Assembly: GCA_015521535.1 (NCBI GenBank)
Contig: WAOA01000025.1
Span: 1 to 10,394, forward strand
Reading direction: 5' to 3'
DNA: 10,394 bases
Origin: Candidatus Aenigmatarchaeota archaeon
GTDB lineage: Archaea > Aenigmatarchaeota > Aenigmatarchaeia > Aenigmatarchaeales > SZUA-1535
A program made the position numbers and the translations under genes. Under the pieces are notes generated by a model. The model worked only from the letters and a program-made list of their open reading frames with translations, was not told the DNA's origin and made no database searches. Below, in pieces: positions 6,060 through 10,394 of this stretch. The first letter of the stretch is position 1. Each line of letters begins with the position of its first letter.

Positions 6060-6078
6060 GTTTGGTGAAGAAATGCTG

Positions 6079-6203
6079 CTACGATAAGTGCTAGAGTCAC
6101 GGTTAAAAGAATTGAGCGTAAAAGTGTTTTTTCTGCGCACTACCTGGCTATATACAAGAGTTTTCGCTTCGGTATCGCAACTCTGGCTTAATTCGCGGCT
6201 ATT
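6079..6203 (-). repeat. Dispersed structured element, copy C2
   Basis: Part of the 373 bp gene-free gap 6026-6398. Read on the minus strand, it runs from CGCGAATTAA (near 6188-6197) through GCGCAGAAAAAACA (6125-6138) and CAATTCTTTTA (6104-6114) to a box containing ACTTATCGTAG (6080-6090). These correspond in order to the boxes of copies A, B and C1. The variable middle holds a hairpin: on the plus strand GAGTT (6158-6162) pairs with AACTC (6179-6183). The terminal box can form a hairpin, CTA with TAG, around TTAT. Copy C1 lies next to it in the same orientation, with the shared 14-base box repeated at a period of exactly 150 bp. Confidence 0.55.
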
Positions 6204-6228
6204 AAAGACTATTTCCAGATCGAAGAAC

Positions 6229-6346
6229 ATTCGGATAACCGAGAAATAATTTAGAAAAGAATTAATTTCGAGATTGTTTTTTCTGCGCGGTATCTTAGAT
6301 TGCTCGGATTTGATTTTGCTATGCGCTTTTCGCGATAATTCGCTGG
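6229..6346 (-). repeat. Dispersed structured element, copy C1
   Basis: Tandem neighbour of C2, same orientation. On the minus strand: AGCGAATTATCGCG near 6332-6345, then GCGCAGAAAAAACA at 6275-6288 (identical to C2), TTAATTCTTTTCT at 6253-6265 (matching A and B), then TCGGTTATCCGA at 6231-6242, a perfect four-base stem around TTAT. In A and B the equivalent stem is TCCG/TGGA, so the paired bases differ while pairing is kept. It ends about 50 bp before the deaminase start and upstream of its TATA box, so it is probably not within that mRNA. Confidence 0.55.
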
Positions 6347-6367
6347 TTTCAGGTGCGGTAAAGAAAA

Positions 6368-6377
6368 CATTAAATTT
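6368..6377 (+). promoter_or_regulatory. TATA box of the deaminase-dph6 operon
   Basis: CATTAAATTT is centred about 26 bp before the ATG at 6399. No ribosome binding site lies between, so a leaderless transcript is expected. Confidence 0.5.
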
Positions 6378-6398
6378 CTCTAAAAAAATTCCTATTTC

Positions 6399-7676
6399 AT
6401 GGATTCGGTATTGCTGAGAAACTGCAGGTTTGTTGTAACGCACGCGAAGAAGCGTGTTCTTGAAAACGTTGATATCTTGATAGAAAACGGGAAAATCTCG
6501 CAAATCGGGAAAAGCATAAAAGGTGAAGCAGAAGAAAAAATCGATTGTTCACAAAAGATAATTATGCCCGCGCTTTTCAATGCACACACGCATGCAAGCA
6601 TGGTATTGTTTCGCGGTTATAGAGATGATCAGGAATTGCAGACATGGCTGCAAGACATTTGGAAGGTCGAGGCGAAATTAAAACCAAAGCATATTTATGC
6701 AGGCGCGCTATATGCATGCATGGAAATGGCAAAAAGTGGAACATGGTGCTTTGTAGATATGTATTTCGAGGAAGAAGAAGTTGCTAATGCTGTAAAAAAA
6801 GTTGGTTTGACCGCTTTGCTCGGTTGTGCAATTATAGATGCGATAAAAGGTTGGGACTTAGAGAGAAGTAAAAAATTCATAAAGAATGTTAAAGGCAGTG
6901 AAAACATAATTCCTGTTCTGGCACCGCATTCAATCTATACATGCTCAGAAGAAACCTTAAAAGAGGTCAATGAATTTTCTAAAGAACATAGCCTTTTCAA
7001 AACTATTCATTTATCTGAAACGAGAAAAGAGGTTTTTGATTGTGTCAAGAAGTACGGAAAAAGACCTGTGGAATATCTTCATGATCTTTTCTTTCTCGAT
7101 GAGAAAACCGTGATTTTCCACGGAAGTTGGGTAACTAAAAATGAAATAAAACTTCTCGGAGAAAACAAAGTAAGCGCAGTGCATTGTCCGGTAAGCAATA
7201 TGAAACTCGCGACAGGCGGAGCCTTTCCTATGCGCGAATATAGAGAGCAAGGAGTTAGAATAATGCTCGGTACTGATGGTGCATGCTCTAATAATTCATT
7301 GGATATGTTTCGTGAAATGAAAGTTGCCGCTCTTTTGCAAAAATGGTTCAGATGGAAGGGAAGCGAAGTAAAGGCAGAGGAAGTTTTAGAATATACAACG
7401 AATTCGCCTTGCGCGTGCTTCGGACTGAACTCTGGAAGTGTTGAAATAGGAAAAGACGCTAATCTTGCCTTGCTCGATGTGCGCCACTATTCATTAAGGC
7501 CGCTGAGAAACGTTATTTCAAATATTGTTTATTCCGCAACAGGAAATTGTGTTTCTGATCTATTAGTTCGCGGTAAGTGGATTGTGAAAGATGGAAAACT
7601 TGTTAATTTGGAAGAAGAAAAGATAATCGAAAAAATGGAAGAAGCGGTCGAAGACCTTTTGGGGGAAGAAAAATGA
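6399..7676 (+). CDS. mtaD: MTA/SAH/5'-deoxyadenosine deaminase (amidohydrolase)
   Basis: A 425-residue metal-dependent hydrolase of the MTA/SAH deaminase family. Relatives remove the 6-amino group of S-adenosylhomocysteine, methylthioadenosine or 5'-deoxyadenosine; which substrate dominates cannot be read from sequence. Metal ligands are visible: H63-x-H65 in NAHTH, His204 in IHLSET with catalytic Glu207, and Asp293 in GTDGACSNN. Other family blocks are APHSIYTCS (His177), FHGSWV, VHCPVSNMKL and LDMFREMK. The start is supported by a TATA box 26 bp upstream. The stop overlaps the dph6 start as ATGA. Diphthamide synthesis releases MTA (Dph2 step) and SAH (Dph5 step), and the nearby Pcm also makes SAH, so clearing these inhibitors fits the context. 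A guanine- or other-substrate deaminase is less likely given the SNNSLDMFREMK block. Confidence 0.9.
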   Translation: MDSVLLRNCRFVVTHAKKRVLENVDILIENGKISQIGKSIKGEAEEKIDCSQKIIMPALFNAHTHASMVLFRGYRDDQELQTWLQDIWKVEAKLKPKHIYAGALYACMEMAKSGTWCFVDMYFEEEEVANAVKKVGLTALLGCAIIDAIKGWDLERSKKFIKNVKGSENIIPVLAPHSIYTCSEETLKEVNEFSKEHSLFKTIHLSETRKEVFDCVKKYGKRPVEYLHDLFFLDEKTVIFHGSWVTKNEIKLLGENKVSAVHCPVSNMKLATGGAFPMREYREQGVRIMLGTDGACSNNSLDMFREMKVAALLQKWFRWKGSEVKAEEVLEYTTNSPCACFGLNSGSVEIGKDANLALLDVRHYSLRPLRNVISNIVYSATGNCVSDLLVRGKWIVKDGKLVNLEEEKIIEKMEEAVEDLLGEEK

Positions 7677-8338
7677 AACTTATCTCAAGCGTATCTGGCG
7701 GAAAGGATTCTGTGTACGCGTTTTGGTTAATGCTTCAGGAGGGTTTTGAAATAAGGCGCTGGGTTACATTTGTTCCCAGAATTAAGGAAAGTTATATGCT
7801 ACATTCTTTAAATACACAAATCGTCGAGATTCAGGCTAAACTTTCTGGTGTTATGCATAAAAAATTTTTTGTCACGGGCGAAAAAGAAGAAGAAATTAAA
7901 GAAATGTTGCAATACTTGAAAGAAATGAAAGAAAGTGAAGCATTTGAAGGTTTGGTATGCGGCGCGGTGATGAGTGAGTATCAGAAACATAGATTTGATA
8001 TGATTTGCGAAGCGCTGAATATACCTTGCTACGCGCCTTTATGGCATAAAAATAGCGAATCGCTACTAAAAGAAATTGTTGAAAATGGCTTTGAATTTAT
8101 TGTAACCTATGGCGGCGATGATTTTAAGAACTGGGTAGGAGAAAAAATTTGTAAAAACAACATCGAAGAGTTTATTGATTTTTTAAAAGATATCAAAGCG
8201 AATATTTCTGGGGAAGGCGGAGAATATGAGACATTTGTCGTAAAAACACCGTTTTGGGAAAAAGAAATAAAAGTCATGGGAAAAATAATTAAGGAAGAGA
8301 ATGTCTTAAAGTTCGTAATAGATAAATTTCGGGTTTGA
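7673..8338 (+). CDS. dph6: Diphthine-ammonia ligase
   Basis: A 221-residue PP-loop ATPase of the Dph6 family, normal in length. It performs the last step of diphthamide synthesis on elongation factor 2, amidating diphthine with ammonia and cleaving ATP to AMP and pyrophosphate. Evidence is the N-terminal PP-loop SGGKDS (8-13), GAVMSEYQKHR (97-107), LNIPCYAPLW (115-124), TYGGD and the family-specific GEGGEYETFV (180-189). Its ATG overlaps the deaminase stop as ATGA, so translation is probably coupled; GGGGGA at 7661-7666 may help. The 3' end overlaps that of the isomerase gene on the other strand by 33 bp. Identification is secure. Confidence 0.92.
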   Translation: MKLISSVSGGKDSVYAFWLMLQEGFEIRRWVTFVPRIKESYMLHSLNTQIVEIQAKLSGVMHKKFFVTGEKEEEIKEMLQYLKEMKESEAFEGLVCGAVMSEYQKHRFDMICEALNIPCYAPLWHKNSESLLKEIVENGFEFIVTYGGDDFKNWVGEKICKNNIEEFIDFLKDIKANISGEGGEYETFVVKTPFWEKEIKVMGKIIKEENVLKFVIDKFRV

Positions 8339-9148
8339 AATCAAGTCAAGAATCTTTTTAGAAGTGAAAATCCCTTTTTCCGTTATAATTTTAGTAATAT
8401 ATTTCCATGGCGTAACATCAAAAGCAGGATTTCTTACCTCTAAATTTTTCAATCTCGTTCTCAAAACTTCTGCTTTTGGTCTTTCTTCAATTACAAATTT
8501 TTTTCGATAATCTATTTTAAGCGTGTTTCCTACCACATAAAACGGTTTTTTAAATTCTTTCGCTAAAACACCTAAAGTAAATGTTCCTATTTTATTCACA
8601 TTTCCTTCTTCTCGCATTGCGTCGCTTCCTACTATTACAAGGTCGCACTCTTTAATGAAAACACCGCGCGCATTATCGGTTATAAGCACCGTCTCTATCC
8701 CGTATTTCGCAAGTTCCTTTGATGTTTTAACTCCCTGCATTTTCGGCCTTGTTTCAGCGACATATACTTTTTCTATTTTTCCTTCATTCCAGGCACGTTT
8801 TATCACAGCAAGCGCTTCTGAAGAATGACAATACGTCATGGCAGTAGCACGCTTCTGAATCAATTTGCTACCATGTTTTGCGATTTTTTCTCCTGAATTT
8901 TTTAACATTTCGAGCAATTCTTCGATAGTCTCAAGAGTTTTCTCTCTTCTTAAAATTTCCAAGCAATTGTGAAGCACCACCGCAGTCGGTCGGAGATTTT
9001 CAAGTTCCTCTGCGTATTTTTCAAATTTTTTATCGAAGCCATGTTTATTACAATAATATCTGAAAAATTCTAAGCATGCAATCGCAATTTCTTTTGCTCC
9101 TTGTATTCTGAGATTTTTTATTTCTTTTTTCAACGCAGAAAATTTCAT
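8306..9148 (-). CDS. Ribose-1,5-bisphosphate isomerase
   Basis: A 280-residue member of the eIF2B-alpha/MTNA family, assigned to the archaeal ribose-1,5-bisphosphate isomerase branch. It converts the product of AMP phosphorylase into ribulose 1,5-bisphosphate, the RuBisCO substrate. Support comes from RPTAVVLHN (53-61), MTYCHSSEAL (104-113) with the probable catalytic Cys107, AETRPKMQG (131-139), VIVGSDAM (171-178) with the probable catalytic Asp176, NKIGTFTLGVLAKE, and NPAFDVTPWKYITKIITEKGI near the C-terminus, a close match to thermococcal R15P isomerases. It is shorter than their roughly 320 residues. Alternatives are aIF2B-like or methylthioribose-1-phosphate isomerase, less likely because of the Cys and Asp contexts and the AMP phosphorylase nearby. 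The start is supported by a TATA box 28 bp upstream, implying a leaderless mRNA. Confidence 0.88.
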   Translation of the reverse strand: MKFSALKKEIKNLRIQGAKEIAIACLEFFRYYCNKHGFDKKFEKYAEELENLRPTAVVLHNCLEILRREKTLETIEELLEMLKNSGEKIAKHGSKLIQKRATAMTYCHSSEALAVIKRAWNEGKIEKVYVAETRPKMQGVKTSKELAKYGIETVLITDNARGVFIKECDLVIVGSDAMREEGNVNKIGTFTLGVLAKEFKKPFYVVGNTLKIDYRKKFVIEERPKAEVLRTRLKNLEVRNPAFDVTPWKYITKIITEKGIFTSKKILDLISNPKFIYYEL

Positions 9149-9152
9149 ACTG

Positions 9153-9166
9153 TAAATTTATAATTT
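9153..9166 (+). promoter_or_regulatory. TATA box of pcm
   Basis: TAAATTTATAATTT is centred about 26 bp before the pcm ATG at 9185. It lies only a few bases from the start codon of the divergent isomerase gene, so the two promoters interlock. Confidence 0.55.
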
Positions 9167-9171
9167 CATGG

Positions 9172-9183
9172 CATATATATTTC
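9172..9183 (-). promoter_or_regulatory. TATA box of the isomerase gene
   Basis: On the minus strand GAAATATATATG is centred about 28 bp before the isomerase ATG at 9148 and lies immediately beside the pcm start codon. Confidence 0.5.
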
Positions 9184-9184
9184 T

Positions 9185-9847
9185 ATGGATTTCGAAAAGA
9201 TGAATGAAAAATTGGTTGAAAAATTAAAGAAATATGGTATTTTAAAATCAAAATCACTCGAAAAAGCATTGTTAAGTACACCGCGACATTTTTTCGTCCC
9301 GGAAAATTTACAGAAATATGCATATAACGATTCTCCTCTTCCAATAGGCTTCGGTCAAACGGTTTCGCAGCCTTCCACTGTTGTTATAATGCTGGAAATG
9401 TTAGACGTACGCAAAGGACAAAAGGTTTTAGAAATTGGTACAGGCTCAGGATGGCAGGCAGCACTTCTGGCGAGAATGATTGGCGCAAAAGGAAAGGTTT
9501 ATACCGTCGAAATAATCCACGGTTTGGTCGAGTTTGCAAAAAAGAATTTGGCGAAAACAGGAATAAAAAATGTTAGCGTGATACATGGCGACGGTTCTCT
9601 TGGCTTACCTGAAAAAGCACCTTTTGATAGGATCATAATTGCTGCCGCTTCTCCGAGAATTCCCGAGCAGTTGCTAAAGCAGTTAAAAATCCGCGGAAAA
9701 CTCGTTGCACCGATAGGCGATAGATATGCACAGAAAATGGTTGTAATAGAAAAAGGTAGTAAAGGAATAAAACAAAGTGAATATCCCGGTTTTTTTGCAT
9801 TTGTACCGCTTCGCGGAAAACATGGGTTTAAGGAAAATTCGTTCTAA
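9185..9847 (+). CDS. pcm: Protein-L-isoaspartate O-methyltransferase
   Basis: A 220-residue class I SAM-dependent methyltransferase, of normal length. It methylates abnormal L-isoaspartyl residues in damaged proteins so that they can revert to aspartate, and produces SAH. The family signature is clear: GFGQTVSQPSTVVIMLEML (55-73) with the active-site Ser61, SAM-binding motif I VLEIGTGSGWQ (81-91), acidic Glu109 at the end of the second strand, FDRIIIAAASPRIPEQLL (147-164) and the C-terminal FVPLRGKHGF. The start is supported by a TATA box 26 bp upstream; no ribosome binding site is visible, so the transcript is probably leaderless. It is divergent from the isomerase gene across 36 bp and followed by hairpins at 9856-9900. 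Confidence 0.95.
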   Translation: MDFEKMNEKLVEKLKKYGILKSKSLEKALLSTPRHFFVPENLQKYAYNDSPLPIGFGQTVSQPSTVVIMLEMLDVRKGQKVLEIGTGSGWQAALLARMIGAKGKVYTVEIIHGLVEFAKKNLAKTGIKNVSVIHGDGSLGLPEKAPFDRIIIAAASPRIPEQLLKQLKIRGKLVAPIGDRYAQKMVVIEKGSKGIKQSEYPGFFAFVPLRGKHGFKENSF

Positions 9848-9855
9848 TTCTGAAA

Positions 9856-9900
9856 TTTCAAATACATCCGATTTGAAAGATATAGAAACTCAAGTATCTT
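9856..9900 (+). terminator. Hairpin pair after pcm, possible terminator
   Basis: TTTCAAAT (9856-9863) and ATTTGAAA (9871-9878) form a perfect eight-base stem with a seven-base loop, starting nine bases after the pcm stop. A second stem, AAGATA (9877-9882) with TATCTT (9895-9900), overlaps its last two bases, so the two compete. Neither is followed by a long T run, so termination is only a suggestion. Confidence 0.35.
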
Positions 9901-9920
9901 GACTAAGAGTGTATTGATAG

Positions 9921-10024
9921 CAGCGAATTAATCCGAAAGCCACGATAAGTGAGTAACGTACAGAAATAAAAGCATTCTCGCTGTTAATTCTTTTTTTTCG
10001 CTATATGTTCCGCTCTTATCTGGA
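9921..10024 (+). repeat. Dispersed structured element, copy B
   Basis: Lies in the gap between the convergent ends of pcm and the Lrp-like gene. Boxes in order are CAGCGAATTAATCCG (9921-9935), a middle part with CACGATAAGTGAG, TTAATTCTTTTTTTT (9984-9998) and GTTCCGCTCTTATCTGGA (10007-10024). The last box is identical to 1051-1068 in copy A. GAATTAA (9925-9931) can pair with TTAATTC (9984-9990), closing the variable middle, and the last box can fold as TCCG/TGGA around a loop with TTAT. The element ends 11 bases before the stop codon of the Lrp-like gene. Confidence 0.6.
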
Positions 10025-10035
10025 TGCACTAAAGG

Positions 10036-10394
10036 TTATTTTATCTTTTCAAGAATTATTGCGGGGCAAACTTTTGTAACCCCTTCTGTATTTTCAAGAT
10101 TTTTTACGAATTTTCTCAACTCTTTAGAATTTTCAAACCAAACCTCTATAAGAATCATATGATCTCCGGAAGTGGAATATAAACGTTTAATTTCTTTTTT
10201 TCTTGTAAGCCTATCGAGAACGGAAACCAGTTTTTCTGGAGCTGTATCGATTCCTATTATAGCAATTATTTCAAAACCCAGTTTTTTTGCATCGATTTCT
10301 ATTGTAAATTTTTTTATAATACCTTTTCTTTTGAGAAATTTTATTTTCTTTCTTATCGCGGCCTCGCTTACACCGAGTTTTTTTGCTATTCTTA
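10036..10394 (-). CDS. Lrp/AsnC family transcription regulator, N-terminus beyond window
   Basis: The last 118 residues and stop codon (TAA at 10036-10038) of a gene entering from the right edge. The visible part begins inside the helix-turn-helix, RIAKKLGVSEAAIRKKIKFLKRKGIIKKFTIEID, whose SEAAIRKKI recognition helix and following wing are typical of Lrp/AsnC proteins. It continues into the RAM ligand-binding and oligomerisation domain (LGFEIIAIIGIDTAPEKL, STSGDHMILIEVWF, the end of the domain near VTKVCPAIILEKIK). Only the start of the helix-turn-helix region, probably 20-35 residues, is missing. Lrp-like proteins often regulate amino acid metabolism, sensing amino acids through the RAM domain; no target can be named here. 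It converges on pcm, with copy B of the repeat element between them. Confidence 0.88.
   Translation of the reverse strand, partial: RIAKKLGVSEAAIRKKIKFLKRKGIIKKFTIEIDAKKLGFEIIAIIGIDTAPEKLVSVLDRLTRKKEIKRLYSTSGDHMILIEVWFENSKELRKFVKNLENTEGVTKVCPAIILEKIK

Noticed and set aside
6026..6100. A 25-residue N-terminal extension of the cysteine-rich protein
   Set aside because: The extension crosses the TATA box and would put extra hydrophobic sequence before a basic segment that itself makes a good N-terminus.
6079..6398. A SAM or SAH riboswitch ahead of the deaminase
   Set aside because: The elements lie upstream of the predicted TATA box, are oriented the other way and recur beside unrelated genes.
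6057..6503. A 148-codon open frame on the minus strand across both tandem elements and into the deaminase gene
   Set aside because: It runs antisense into the securely identified deaminase. Although both elements are open in the same frame (RRKN...NSF), copies A and B carry stop codons in that frame and the variation includes unlike residues, so the conserved boxes do not look coding.
956..10024. CRISPR array or insertion sequence explaining the repeats
   Set aside because: Repeats are not regularly spaced with uniform spacers, and no transposase, clear terminal inverted repeats or target-site duplications were found.

Overview
The window is from an AT-rich archaeon. Supporting markers are an Alba chromatin protein, archaeal-type phosphoglycerate mutase (ApgM), AMP phosphorylase, ribose-1,5-bisphosphate isomerase, the diphthamide enzyme Dph6, an Lrp/AsnC regulator, an archaeal class III (pilin-like) signal peptide, and TATA boxes 26-29 nt upstream of several apparently leaderless start codons. 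The lineage cannot be fixed from this sequence; the small pilin-like protein and the AMP pathway would suit a DPANN or Altiarchaeota-like archaeon, but that is a weak guess.

Layout. Positions 1-892 hold the start of an unknown minus-strand gene, a small class III signal-peptide protein (224-535) and alba (611-892). Positions 893-1130 are non-coding, with a GC-rich structured repeat element. Positions 1131-2929 hold two related genes of the AAA ATPase/DUF4143 family: a 5'-truncated remnant followed by an intact copy. Positions 2958-6025 (minus strand) form a tight three-gene operon read from right to left: a cysteine-rich membrane-anchored protein, AMP phosphorylase and ApgM. Positions 6026-6398 are non-coding and carry two tandem copies of the repeat element. 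Positions 6399-8338 (plus) are an MTA/SAH-type deaminase overlapping dph6. Ribose-1,5-bisphosphate isomerase (8306-9148, minus) overlaps dph6 tail to tail and is divergent from pcm (9185-9847, plus), with only 36 bp between their start codons. Positions 9848-10035 are non-coding, with hairpins and a fourth copy of the repeat element; the window ends inside an Lrp/AsnC gene on the minus strand.

How the genes fit together. AMP phosphorylase releases adenine and makes ribose 1,5-bisphosphate; the isomerase makes ribulose 1,5-bisphosphate; a form III RuBisCO (not in the window) would make 3-phosphoglycerate, which ApgM turns into 2-phosphoglycerate. Three steps of AMP salvage into central carbon metabolism are therefore within 6.2 kb. 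The deaminase-dph6 pair also makes sense, because earlier steps of diphthamide synthesis release MTA and SAH, the probable substrates of the deaminase.

The least explained feature is a dispersed family of about 105-125 bp intergenic elements, four clear copies and one doubtful, built from short conserved boxes separated by variable, hairpin-forming spacers. It matches no RNA or mobile-element class that I recognise.
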